In this document: one piece after another, positions 1-10,396 of the stretch
Position numbering within the stretch: position 1 is the first letter of the stretch
How the letters are laid out: every line of letters begins with the position of its first letter
Assembly: GCF_000504245.1 (NCBI RefSeq)
Contig: NZ_KI632509.1
Span: 1,487,723 to 1,551,722 of the forward strand
Length of the DNA stretch: 64,000 bases
Direction of reading: 5' to 3'
DNA from: Haloechinothrix halophila YIM 93223
Lineage (GTDB): Bacteria; Actinomycetota; Actinomycetes; Mycobacteriales; Pseudonocardiaceae
The notes under the pieces: model-generated
Databases searched by the model: none
Told to the model about the DNA's origin: nothing
The model's input: the letters and a program-made list of their open reading frames with translations, nothing else
Program-made: the position numbers and the translations under genes

Positions 1-759
1 TGTTCCCGCAAAACGCTGGCCAGCAGGGCAGCAGTGAGCGAGAACGCCGCCGACGCCTGGGGCTGCATGCTCACCGCGCTGACCCGCCACGGACGCCCGG
101 CGATCCTGCTCTCCGACGGCGGCGCGGCGTTCACCGCCCGCCACCGTGGCGGGTGGGCGGCATTCGAGGCCAACCTGCGCGCCCTGGCCATCACCCCCGC
201 GGTCGCCAGCCCGCACCACCCACAAACCTGCGGCAAGAAGGAACGCGAATGGCAAACCCTGAAACGCTGGCTGCGTGCCCGCCCCACCGCGGCCAACCTG
301 ACCGAACTACAGCAGCAACTCGACCTCTACGACGCCGCCTACAACGCGCTCCGACCCCACCAAGCCCTCGACGGACACACCCCCGACGAACGCTACGCCC
401 AACGCCACACCACCAGCGACAACAACGACGACACCCCACCCGCACCTCTGCCCCCACTACCAGTGGTGCGCGACGTCAAAGCCAGCACGACCGGCACGGT
501 CGCCATCGGCCGCCACCAACAAGCCCAAGTCGGCATCCAATGGCAACACGCCCAGCTCACCGTATTCCGCGACGGCAACCGCGTCGCGATCTTCCACCGC
601 GACCACCTCGTCCGCGCCCTCGACGCCGACCCCAACCGCCGCTACCAACCCCTCGGCAGCCGACCCGGCCCACCACGACGACCACGCCTGGCCCTACCCA
701 ACTCCCCACTGCCCCACCCCCAACTAGCCGAAGCGAGAAACCAACCCAACCACAAATGA
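1..759 (+). CDS. IS481-like transposase, 3' part (runs off left edge)
   Basis: DDE integrase-type transposase that would cut and join IS ends. The frame is open from base 1, so the visible GTG at 34 is probably internal and the N-terminus lies outside the window. The second catalytic Asp is visible in LLSDGG and the third acidic residue in GKKEREWQTLKRWL; the first Asp would be upstream. The motif SPHHPQTCGKKEREWQ and the following LRPHQALDGHTPDERY are typical of IS481/IS3-type integrase cores. A proline-rich linker and a roughly 90-residue C-terminal tail follow. Terminal repeats lie just after the stop. Confidence 0.85.
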   Translation, partial: CSRKTLASRAAVSENAADAWGCMLTALTRHGRPAILLSDGGAAFTARHRGGWAAFEANLRALAITPAVASPHHPQTCGKKEREWQTLKRWLRARPTAANLTELQQQLDLYDAAYNALRPHQALDGHTPDERYAQRHTTSDNNDDTPPAPLPPLPVVRDVKASTTGTVAIGRHQQAQVGIQWQHAQLTVFRDGNRVAIFHRDHLVRALDADPNRRYQPLGSRPGPPRRPRLALPNSPLPHPQLAEARNQPNHK

Positions 760-768
760 TCAGCGTAC

Positions 769-805
769 TGTCAGACATGTCCGGACACACGTGTCAGACA
801 TGTCC
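769..805. repeat. Duplicated 14-bp motif at probable IS right end
   Basis: TGTCAGACATGTCC occurs at 769-782 and again at 792-805, nine bases apart. Each copy contains the palindrome GACATGTC. Position 10 bp after the transposase stop suggests the IS terminal or transposase-binding repeats. The left end is outside the window, so terminal inversion cannot be checked here. Confidence 0.6.
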
Positions 806-942
806 CGCCACACCACAGCGAAATAGATCGCCACGACGTCTCAAGATCCACTTTCTGCTCGGACGAAGTGTGCGTTTCGGGCGTGCGTGGGCCGGAGTCG
901 TCGCGTGGTGCTGTGCCCGGTCCCGTGTGATTCCGCCCGTTC

Positions 943-960
943 CGATGTTGATCAACATCG
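943..960. promoter_or_regulatory. Perfect 18-bp palindrome, candidate operator
   Basis: CGATGTTGATCAACATCG is perfectly self-complementary with no spacer. It sits about 110 bp upstream of the PadR start. The core GTTGATCAAC recurs upstream of vapB (40033-40042). No binder can be named. Confidence 0.4.
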
Positions 961-1020
961 CGGAGTTCGCGCCACCAGCATCGCGGGCGAGGCCCGCGTG
1001 ACCGCCGGGAAGGTGGAACC

Positions 1021-1053
1021 TATGCAACTAGTTGCTATGCGCCTAGTTGCATA
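1021..1053 (+). promoter_or_regulatory. PadR-type operator, 11-bp inverted repeat
   Basis: TATGCAACTAG (1021-1031) is exactly inverted at 1043-1053 (CTAGTTGCATA), with an inner palindrome GCAACTAGTTGC at 1024-1035. It lies immediately before the PadR gene, the normal place for autoregulation. A 10-codon ORF (MQLVAMRLVA, 1022-1054) runs through it behind the SD-like GGGAAGGTGG (1007-1016), so the site may also affect translation. Confidence 0.6.
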
Positions 1054-1067
1054 GTAACTTGCTCCGC

Positions 1068-3664
<2,597 letters not shown>

Positions 3665-3671
3665 CACCGGC

Positions 3672-3715
3672 GCGACCGGCCGGTGCACGGCTGGGGGTGT
3701 GCACCGGCCGGTCGC
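3672..3715. terminator. Bidirectional terminator hairpin
   Basis: Perfect 17-bp inverted repeat (3672-3688 and 3699-3715, GCGACCGGCCGGTGCAC) with a 10-nt loop, exactly between the convergent fadH-like and mreB-like genes. Confidence 0.75.
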
Positions 3716-3718
3716 CGG

Positions 3719-4708
3719 TCAGTCGCCGTAGACCGTGAGGACGTCCGGGAGCTCGAGGGCACGGGTGGCGCCTTCGGCCACACAGGTCAGCGGGCGCTCC
3801 GCCGTCTTGACCGGGAAGCCGAACGACTCCTCGAGCAGCTGCGTGAATCCGCGCAGCATCGACCCGCCGCCCATGGCGAGCAGGCCCTCCGACATGACGT
3901 CGCCGACCGCCTGTGCCGGCAGGTCTTCCAGACACGCCGTCAGGGTGTGCACGATCTCCATCGTCGTCGGCCGCAGCGCGTCGACGACCTCTTCGGTCTC
4001 CAGCGTCACCAGCCGAGCGCGCCCGCTCGCGGCGTCGCGGCCCTCGACGACCAGCGGCTCGTCCTCGTCGCCCTCGTGCAGCCGCTTCTTGAGATCCTCC
4101 GCGGTCAGCTCACCGACGACGAGCTGGTGTTCCACCCGCAGGTACTGATACAGCGCGTTGGTCAGCTCGTCCCCTGCGACGCGGCAGCTGCGGTGGGTCA
4201 GGATGCCGCCGAAGCAGAAGCCGGTGATCTCGGCGGTGCCGCCACCGAGGTCGACGACGAGGTGCGCACGCGGTTCGAGCGGATCGATGCCGGAGCCGAG
4301 CGCGCCCGCGACCGGTTCCGGGATCAGCGCGACCTTGCGCAAGCCCGCCTCGTGCGCCACTTCGAGCAGCGCGCGCCGTTCCAGCGCGGTGGCGCCCGCG
4401 GGCACCGCGATCACTCCGCGCGGCCGGAGCCCGAGCCACCAGCGGTGGGCGACCTTGCGGATGATGGCGCCGATGAAGGAGCGCGCTGACTCCAGATCGA
4501 CGATCACGCCATCGCGCAGCGGACGTTGCGTTTCGTAGCCGTTCGGCGTGCGCCCGATCAGCTCCCGAGCCTGCGAACCGACCAGCACCGCCTTGGTCGG
4601 TGCGGTGCGTTTCACCAGCATGACCGACGGCTCGTTGAGGACGATCCCTCGTTCCGGCTCACCGACGACCGTGTTCGCCGTACCGAGGTCGATGCCAAAA
4701 CCACCCAT
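3719..4708 (-). CDS. MreB-like bacterial actin
   Basis: 329-residue actin/Hsp70-fold ATPase of the MreB family, which polymerises under the membrane and guides wall synthesis. Phosphate-1 loop GFGIDLGTANTVV at the N-terminus, LNEPSVMLV as in MreB, phosphate-2 region LVVDLGGGTAEIT near residue 160, and adenosine motif LLAMGGGSMLRGF near 285. It is slightly shorter than typical MreB (about 335-350) and divergent (FIGAIIRKVAHRWWLG replaces the usual segment). It is last in an operon behind the SEDS-PBP fusion, supporting a role in elongation-type wall growth. Its ATG overlaps the stop of a 12-codon mini-ORF. Confidence 0.85.
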   Translation of the reverse strand: MGGFGIDLGTANTVVGEPERGIVLNEPSVMLVKRTAPTKAVLVGSQARELIGRTPNGYETQRPLRDGVIVDLESARSFIGAIIRKVAHRWWLGLRPRGVIAVPAGATALERRALLEVAHEAGLRKVALIPEPVAGALGSGIDPLEPRAHLVVDLGGGTAEITGFCFGGILTHRSCRVAGDELTNALYQYLRVEHQLVVGELTAEDLKKRLHEGDEDEPLVVEGRDAASGRARLVTLETEEVVDALRPTTMEIVHTLTACLEDLPAQAVGDVMSEGLLAMGGGSMLRGFTQLLEESFGFPVKTAERPLTCVAEGATRALELPDVLTVYGD

Positions 4709-4746
4709 TACGCGCTCCCCGACTTGTGTTTCATGGACTTCTTCAT
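4708..4746 (-). CDS. Possible 12-codon mini-ORF coupled to the mreB-like start
   Basis: Reads MKKSMKHKSGSA; its TAA overlaps the mreB-like ATG by one base (TAATG) and a GAGGATCAGAGA tract precedes its ATG. It lies between the fusion-protein stop and the mreB-like start. It may only couple translation. Expression is not shown by the sequence. Confidence 0.3.
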   Translation of the reverse strand: MKKSMKHKSGSA

Positions 4747-4757
4747 TTCTCTGATCC

Positions 4758-7571
4758 TCAATCCCGGTTCTTCAGATAGTGCTCCAAGATCCGCGTCACG
4801 ACCGGGCCGGACACCGCGGAGCCGTAGCCACCGCTGCGCACCATCACGGTCACGACCAGCTGAGGGTTGTCCGCGGGGACCAGCGCGGAGAACCAGGCGT
4901 GCGTGCCGCCGTTCGGGGCGCTGGGGTCCTGCGCGGTGCCGGTCTTGGACATCGCGGTGATCGGCAGCTTGGCGAGCTGCCCGCCGGTGCCCTCCGCCGC
5001 TGACTTCCGCATGCCCTTGCGCACTGGTCCCAGTTTGTTCGCGAACGGCAGCCGCTTCGGCTCGGTGCTCGCGATCGGGATGTTCTGCGCGCCGCCATAG
5101 GACCCCGCGAGCTGCGGGGTGATCATCTTCCCGGTGCCGACGCCGACGGTCCAGCGAGACAGCTGCAACGGCGTCGCCGTGACGGTGCCCTGCCCGATAC
5201 CCATCAGTACCGTCGAGCCTGGATACCAGTGCCCGCCGATCTCCGAGACCGTCTTCGGCGTGCCGAGGAAACCGGACGCCTCGCCGGGCAGGTCGATCCC
5301 GGTCGGCGAGCCGACGCCGAGGTGCCGGGCGACGTTGGCGATCTTCTGCGGCCCGAGCTGGGCGGCGAGCTTGTAGAAGTAGACGTTGTCCGACCACTGG
5401 ATCGCCTGGAACATGTTGTGCGGCCCCATCGGCTTCCAGTTGTTGAACGTGTGGCCGCCGTAGGTGTAGGCCCCGCCGGTCGGGATGACCTGTCCCGGCG
5501 GCAGCGCGCCGTACTTCATGTTCGCCGAGGCCACGACGATCTTGAACGTCGAGCCGGGCGGCGCCGCGACCTGCGTTGCGTGGTTGAACATCGGCAGGCC
5601 CGGCCCTTTGCCCACGTTTCGCAGCTCGTCCATGTCGACCGGCGGGCTGTAGACGTTGTTGTCGTATGACGGCACGCTCGCCATCGTCTTCACCGCGCCG
5701 GTGCGGGCGTCCATCACGATCGCGGCGCCCAGATCACCGGGGCTGGTGCGCACCGCCTTCGCCAGTGCCTTGGTCGCCACCCGCTGCATGGACAGGTCCA
5801 GGTTGAGCCGCAGGTCGTGCCCGGCGATCGGGTCGACGCGCTCGGCCGCGGCGACCGGCCGTCCGCCGGGGTCGACGTAGACGCACTGCTTGCCGTCGAC
5901 GCCGCGCAGCACGGCGTCGTACTGCCGCTCGAGGCCGGACTTGCCGACGGTCGCGCCGAGCGCGATGTTCGGCCAGCGCTCCATGTCGCCCTCATCGGCG
6001 ACGCCGACGAAGCCGAGCATGGTGGACAGCATTTCCCCGTAGGGATACGACCTGCGCTCGGACGGCACCACGAGCACACCGGGCAGTTTCGCCTCGGCGA
6101 CCTGCCGTGCCACGTTCGGCGGGATCCTGCCGACCCGCACCGACAACTCGGTGCCCTCCCGGATCGCCTTGTCCACTTCGGCGCGCTTGACGCCGACGAC
6201 GTCCGCGAGCTGCTCGCGGGCACGTTCGTCCTTGTCGGGGAACAGCCCTGGCACGACGCGTGCCTCGTATTCGGTGCCGTTGCGCACCAGCGGCACGCCG
6301 CTCGTGTCGGTGATGACGCCGCGCTCGGCTGGCAGCCGGATGCAGCGGGTCATCTGATGCTCGCCCTGCAGCCGCAGCTCATCGCCACGGGCGACCTGCA
6401 ACTGCCATGCCGTCATCGACATGCCGATCAAGCCGACGGTGAGCCCGAACGCACCAGAGCGCACCAGCCGTGGGTGTTGCCTGCGCTTGGGCGGCGGTGC
6501 CCACAGGGGGCGTTGGACGCCGTCCCGGCGGGCGGCGAGCACGAAGCCGAGTGCGGCGAGGTGCACGACCGCTGTCGAGCCGCCGTAGCTGAGCAGCGGG
6601 ATCGGCAGTCCGGTGTGCGGCATGAGGCTGAGGTTGACCGCGATCGAGACGACGGCGTGCAGACCGAACAGCACCGCGACACCGGACGAGATCAACGCTG
6701 CCTCGCGGGACCGCGCCAGTCGTGCGGCGGTAGCGCAGCGCCAGACCAGCACCAGGATCGCCGCGATGGCAACGATCGCCGCGACCAGGCCCCAGCCGTG
6801 CACGAGGCTGGCGAACGCCAGGTCGTGCTCGCGTTCCGGCAGGTAGCTCGCCCGCAGCCCGTACAGTGGCTCGCGGGCCATGCCGAACAGCCCGCCCTCT
6901 CCGATGGCGATGTCGGCCTGCATCGCGGCCCAGCCTGGGCCGTCGGCGTCTCGCGCTCCGGTGAGGAAGGCGTGCACCCTGCTCAGCTGGTACGGCCGCA
7001 GTACGAGCACGGCGAGCGGCAGCGCGGCGACGCCGAGGCCGAACAGCGGCAGCAACGGCAGCAGCGGCACCCTGGCCAGCACCAGCATCAACCCGGCCGT
7101 CGCGCCGATGACGATCGCCGACGACAGGTTCGGCTGCAGCGCGACGATCACGGCAGGCACGGCCGCGATAACGAGTCCGAGCAGGAATCGGCCGATGCGA
7201 TAGCTACGGGCGAGCAGTGTCGCCAGAGCGAGCACGACCGCGATCTTGGCCAGCTCGGCGGGCTGCACGGTGAACAGCCCGAAGTCGAGCCAGCGTCGCG
7301 CCCCGTTGATGGTCACGCCAAGCACCGGAACGGCGAGCAGCAGCCCGATCGCGATCCCGTAGACGGTCCATGCGATCCGTGGCAGCTCTGTCAGCCTGAC
7401 CCTGCTCACCACGAACAGCAGGCCGATGCCGAGCACGACGAACATGCCGTGCCGGACCGCGAGATCGGCCATGCCGAGCGAGACCAGGTTCAGCAGGCCG
7501 AGCCCACCGAGAACGGCGGCAGCGAGGATCAGCCACGGATCTGTTACGCGGTGGTCCTGTTGCGCGCGCAT
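4758..7571 (-). CDS. SEDS (RodA/FtsW) glycosyltransferase fused to class B penicillin-binding protein
   Basis: 937 residues combining two enzymes normally encoded separately. Residues 1 to about 350 are a multi-spanning SEDS domain with INGARRWLDFG, the QPAELAKI loop and YLPEREHDLAFASLVHGWG carrying the putative catalytic Asp, so it should polymerise lipid II. From about 370 there is one more membrane segment, a PBP dimerisation domain and a transpeptidase with intact SxxK (STFK, near 674), SxN (SDN, near 726) and KTGT (near 876), which should cross-link the glycan. Both halves keep their key residues. Upstream gene ends 7 bp away; an MreB-like gene follows. It is probably a RodA-PBP2-like elongation synthase, though an FtsW-FtsI role cannot be excluded. 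Confidence 0.9.
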   Translation of the reverse strand: MRAQQDHRVTDPWLILAAAVLGGLGLLNLVSLGMADLAVRHGMFVVLGIGLLFVVSRVRLTELPRIAWTVYGIAIGLLLAVPVLGVTINGARRWLDFGLFTVQPAELAKIAVVLALATLLARSYRIGRFLLGLVIAAVPAVIVALQPNLSSAIVIGATAGLMLVLARVPLLPLLPLFGLGVAALPLAVLVLRPYQLSRVHAFLTGARDADGPGWAAMQADIAIGEGGLFGMAREPLYGLRASYLPEREHDLAFASLVHGWGLVAAIVAIAAILVLVWRCATAARLARSREAALISSGVAVLFGLHAVVSIAVNLSLMPHTGLPIPLLSYGGSTAVVHLAALGFVLAARRDGVQRPLWAPPPKRRQHPRLVRSGAFGLTVGLIGMSMTAWQLQVARGDELRLQGEHQMTRCIRLPAERGVITDTSGVPLVRNGTEYEARVVPGLFPDKDERAREQLADVVGVKRAEVDKAIREGTELSVRVGRIPPNVARQVAEAKLPGVLVVPSERRSYPYGEMLSTMLGFVGVADEGDMERWPNIALGATVGKSGLERQYDAVLRGVDGKQCVYVDPGGRPVAAAERVDPIAGHDLRLNLDLSMQRVATKALAKAVRTSPGDLGAAIVMDARTGAVKTMASVPSYDNNVYSPPVDMDELRNVGKGPGLPMFNHATQVAAPPGSTFKIVVASANMKYGALPPGQVIPTGGAYTYGGHTFNNWKPMGPHNMFQAIQWSDNVYFYKLAAQLGPQKIANVARHLGVGSPTGIDLPGEASGFLGTPKTVSEIGGHWYPGSTVLMGIGQGTVTATPLQLSRWTVGVGTGKMITPQLAGSYGGAQNIPIASTEPKRLPFANKLGPVRKGMRKSAAEGTGGQLAKLPITAMSKTGTAQDPSAPNGGTHAWFSALVPADNPQLVVTVMVRSGGYGSAVSGPVVTRILEHYLKNRD

Positions 7572-7578
7572 GACGGCC

Positions 7579-9324
7579 TCAGCACAGTGCTCGGTTGGCG
7601 GACACGAGCAACGGCGCTGAGGCGGCCTTCGCCGGGGTGTCGGTCACCGCGACGACCGCGAGCGAGCGCGAGTCTGGCAGCGTCGGACGGCTGATGCCGT
7701 ACACCTGCTGCCACCCCGGCGCGGCGGCCATGGTGACCCCTTCGCGTTTGCGAATTTTGTCGGTACAGCGATCAACAATGCGCAGTGACCAGCTGATCTC
7801 CCGATGCGAGGCCGACGGGTCGAGTCGCACGTCGACTCGTACCGGGCACACTTCGCCGCGAGTGCATTCACCTTCCGCGCGTTCGATCGTCACACCGTTG
7901 ATCGGACCGGCCTCCTTCGGGGCGAGCCGGGGAACCGGCCCTGGTTTGTCGTCGTCCTTGTTCGTTTTCTTGTCCGCGGCCGCAGTGCTGTCGCTCTTGC
8001 CGGTGGTCTTGCCGCCGCTGCTCTCGTCCTCGGGCGGAGCTACCGGTGGCAGTTGCTGCGACGGCTGGCTTGTGGTGAACACCGCTTCCCAGCCACGGCG
8101 CAGTTCGGACCACGCGCGCGGCACGGCCCACCAGCCCGCGACCGCGACCATCGCCACGATCAGCGTGATCACCACGGCCTTGCGGCGGGGCAGCCGCCGC
8201 TTGCGGTACCAGGCCCTGCGCCGTGCGCCGCGCAGGTCACCCCTTGCGAGGCTGAACGAGCTGCTAGACGTCGCTGCGCTGGACGTCTCCGCCGCGTCGG
8301 TAGTGGTTTCCGAGTCGCCTTCCGAACCTTCGTGACCGCCGTCCGCGCCATCCGCGTTGTCCGCCGCGCCGCTACCGTGCTGCGCTGACCCGCTCACCGG
8401 CGTCGTGTCGCGCAGTGCCTTGCGGCCTTCGGTCGCGGTGACCAGCGCGATGATCTGCCTGCGGGTCGTCGTCGTCCAGTCCTGCCAGCTCGCGCCATCG
8501 CCAGCCGCGAGTTCGTTGACCGCGCCCCGCACCTTGTCGCGGAGTTCGGACAGATCGGTGCTGGTGCCGGTGAGCCGATCGGTCAGCAGCGCGGCGTCCA
8601 CCTTGCGGCGCGCACTGCCGCCTCTGGTGTGGGCGGCGAGCAGCCGTACGAGCGAGTTCGCCGTGGTCGCCGCGACCGGCAGCCGCTCGAGGCCACGCTC
8701 CGCCGCGCGTGCGCTGCCGTTCGCGGAGCCGTTGCGGCGGCGGGCGGTCGTGCCGCCGGACTTCGTGCCACTTCTCGATCGAGACCCCGTACCGCGAGCT
8801 CCCGTACTCTTCTTGGTTCTGCCTTTGCCGCCATTCGAGCTCGCCTTGGTACTCGCGCTGCCACCCGCTGCGGCCTCACCCGTGTCATCGCCGCCGCTGT
8901 CCTCTTCGGAGTCGGATGCCGTGCCTGACGCGGTGTCGTTCGCGCCAGCGGCGTCCGTTGTCGCGGTTGACGCCGAAGATGCGGTGCCGATCGCCGCCTC
9001 GAGCGAGGGAGCGACCACCACGGTGCCGTCCCGCCGCACGAGTACCGAACGATCGTTCACCTGGTCCGGGCACTCGCCACGCTCCTCAAGAGTGACAAGT
9101 GTGTCCATCAGGTCAACCGCGAGTAGTCCAGCCTGCGCGGGCGTCAGCGTGGCGACCGCGAGCAGCCTGCGCAATGCGATGGTGCCCTGAAGGTCCTTAC
9201 CGGTGTCCTCGGCGGCGTGATCGGGTGGCTGGCCGTTGGCAGCCGCGGCACCAGGTTCCAGCTCGCGTCGCGTGTCCTCCTCGGCGTCGCGTTGCTGTGA
9301 CTGGTGAACTACGGCTTCTGCCAT
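7579..9324 (-). CDS. Single-span membrane protein with low-complexity cytoplasmic region, function unknown
   Basis: 581 residues. The N-terminal 100 (LTPAQAGLLAVDLMDTLVTLEERGE, then VLVRRDGTVVVAP) faintly recall the degenerate kinase-like domains of actinobacterial proteins, but no catalytic residues are present. A Ser/Gly/Thr/Lys/Arg-rich disordered stretch, a helical segment (about 200-270), an acidic Ser/Thr tract and a basic cluster (RRRAWYRKRRLPRRK) follow. One transmembrane helix lies near residue 380 (VVITLIVAMVAVAGWWAV), then a roughly 175-residue extracytoplasmic part with Cys residues. It is first gene of the operon with the SEDS-PBP fusion and mreB-like gene, so a regulatory or scaffold role in wall growth is plausible. 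ATG 9324 is chosen over the upstream start for its AAAGGGA ribosome site. Confidence 0.7.
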   Translation of the reverse strand: MAEAVVHQSQQRDAEEDTRRELEPGAAAANGQPPDHAAEDTGKDLQGTIALRRLLAVATLTPAQAGLLAVDLMDTLVTLEERGECPDQVNDRSVLVRRDGTVVVAPSLEAAIGTASSASTATTDAAGANDTASGTASDSEEDSGGDDTGEAAAGGSASTKASSNGGKGRTKKSTGARGTGSRSRSGTKSGGTTARRRNGSANGSARAAERGLERLPVAATTANSLVRLLAAHTRGGSARRKVDAALLTDRLTGTSTDLSELRDKVRGAVNELAAGDGASWQDWTTTTRRQIIALVTATEGRKALRDTTPVSGSAQHGSGAADNADGADGGHEGSEGDSETTTDAAETSSAATSSSSFSLARGDLRGARRRAWYRKRRLPRRKAVVITLIVAMVAVAGWWAVPRAWSELRRGWEAVFTTSQPSQQLPPVAPPEDESSGGKTTGKSDSTAAADKKTNKDDDKPGPVPRLAPKEAGPINGVTIERAEGECTRGEVCPVRVDVRLDPSASHREISWSLRIVDRCTDKIRKREGVTMAAAPGWQQVYGISRPTLPDSRSLAVVAVTDTPAKAASAPLLVSANRALC

Positions 9325-9423
9325 TGCGCATCCCTTTGCCCCGACTGTGATGTGCACCACCTATTGTCGCGCGATCGGGGGCACTTTGTGCAGGTCCAAT
9401 CGTGCCCAGCCGATGATCGCTAT

Positions 9424-9435
9424 GGGTGATCACCC
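9424..9435. promoter_or_regulatory. 12-bp palindrome in divergent promoter region
   Basis: GGGTGATCACCC is perfectly palindromic and sits between the divergently transcribed cell-wall operon and the methyltransferase gene. It could be an operator for either; no family can be assigned. Confidence 0.3.
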
Positions 9436-9563
9436 TAGCCGCCGTTTGGTTCCGGGGAACCCACAATCTGATTGAGATGCGGACAAGATTCGGGTATGCG
9501 CACATATCTGGGCTTGTCCGGTAGGCTTTCCCCGCACAATGTCTCGCCGAGGTGGAGGATGCG

Positions 9564-10391
9564 GTGGCAGCCAAGCGACCATCCTGGGCGCCAGAGGGTG
9601 TCGACATGGAGGTGCCTAGTCCGGCACGCATGTACGACGCGCTGCTCGGCGGTTCCCACAATTTCGACATCGACCGCAAGGCCGCTGCCAACGCGGCTGG
9701 GCTGGTCCCCGATCTGCCCAAGGTAGCGCTGAGTAACCGGGCTTTCCTGCGCCGGTCAGTGCGGTACCTCGTCGACATGGGCGTGCGGCAGTTCCTCGAC
9801 ATCGGCTCCGGTATCCCGACCGTCGGCAACGCGCATGAGGTCGCGCAGCGCGCCGCGTCGGACAGCAGAGTGCTCTACGTCGACATCGACCCGGTCGCCG
9901 TCGCGCATTCCGAGGTCATCCTCGCCGGAAACGAGCGGGCGTCCGCCATCGAAGGCGATCTGCGTTCCCCAGCCGACCTGCTCACCGATGTCCGGGTGCG
10001 CAACATCATCGACTTCGACAAGCCAGTCGGCGTGCTGCTCGTCGCGGTGCTGCATCTGCTCGCCGATGCCGACCGGCCACACGAGGTGGTGGCTACGCTG
10101 CGTGACGCCATGCCCGAGGGAAGCTACTTCGTGATCTCGCACCTGTCGAGCGCCAGCCGGCCTGACGACGCGGCTCAACTCGGCGAGCAGGCACGCAACA
10201 AGACCGGGGTGCCCATCATCTTCCGGACACGTGAGGAGATCACGCCGTTCTTCGACGGTCTTACGGTCATTGACCCAGGTGTGGTGGAATTGCCGTTGTG
10301 GCGGCCGGAATCGGAGGCCGACATCGATGAGGAACCCGGCCGATCCCTGGGGCTCGCGGGGGTCGGGCGAAAAGACACCCCCGCGAGCTGA
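9564..10391 (+). CDS. DUF574-type S-adenosylmethionine methyltransferase
   Basis: About 275 residues of the actinobacteria-specific S-adenosyl methyltransferase family (PF04672). Visible hallmarks are PSPARMYDALLGGSHNFDIDR at the N-terminus, the SAM-binding FLDIGSGIPTVGNAHEVAQ, VLYVDIDPVAVAHSE and ISHLSSASRPD. Substrates of most members are unknown; the family is very abundant in actinomycetes, often beside regulators. GTG 9564 is preferred because GGTGGAGG precedes it by about five bases; GTG 9552 is in frame. It is followed after 5 bp by the GGDEF/EAL gene, so the two are probably co-transcribed. Confidence 0.85.
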   Translation: MAAKRPSWAPEGVDMEVPSPARMYDALLGGSHNFDIDRKAAANAAGLVPDLPKVALSNRAFLRRSVRYLVDMGVRQFLDIGSGIPTVGNAHEVAQRAASDSRVLYVDIDPVAVAHSEVILAGNERASAIEGDLRSPADLLTDVRVRNIIDFDKPVGVLLVAVLHLLADADRPHEVVATLRDAMPEGSYFVISHLSSASRPDDAAQLGEQARNKTGVPIIFRTREEITPFFDGLTVIDPGVVELPLWRPESEADIDEEPGRSLGLAGVGRKDTPAS

Positions 10392-10396
10392 ACGCC

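Larger units (their letters stand above)
760..1067. other. 308-bp gene-free stretch: IS end, half palindromic element, two palindromes
   Basis: No convincing gene except a possible 10-codon ORF. It holds the IS-end repeats (769-805), one arm plus the centre of an intergenic palindromic element (about 815-852, ending CTCAAGATCCAC), a perfect 18-bp palindrome (943-960), a small GC hairpin (982-998) and the PadR-type operator (1021-1053). Confidence 0.6.

Noticed and set aside
5817-7694. Long + strand frame opposite the SEDS-PBP gene
   Set aside because: Shadow of the minus-strand gene: composition is His/Arg/Gln/Asp rich with no domain, and the opposing frame has intact catalytic motifs.
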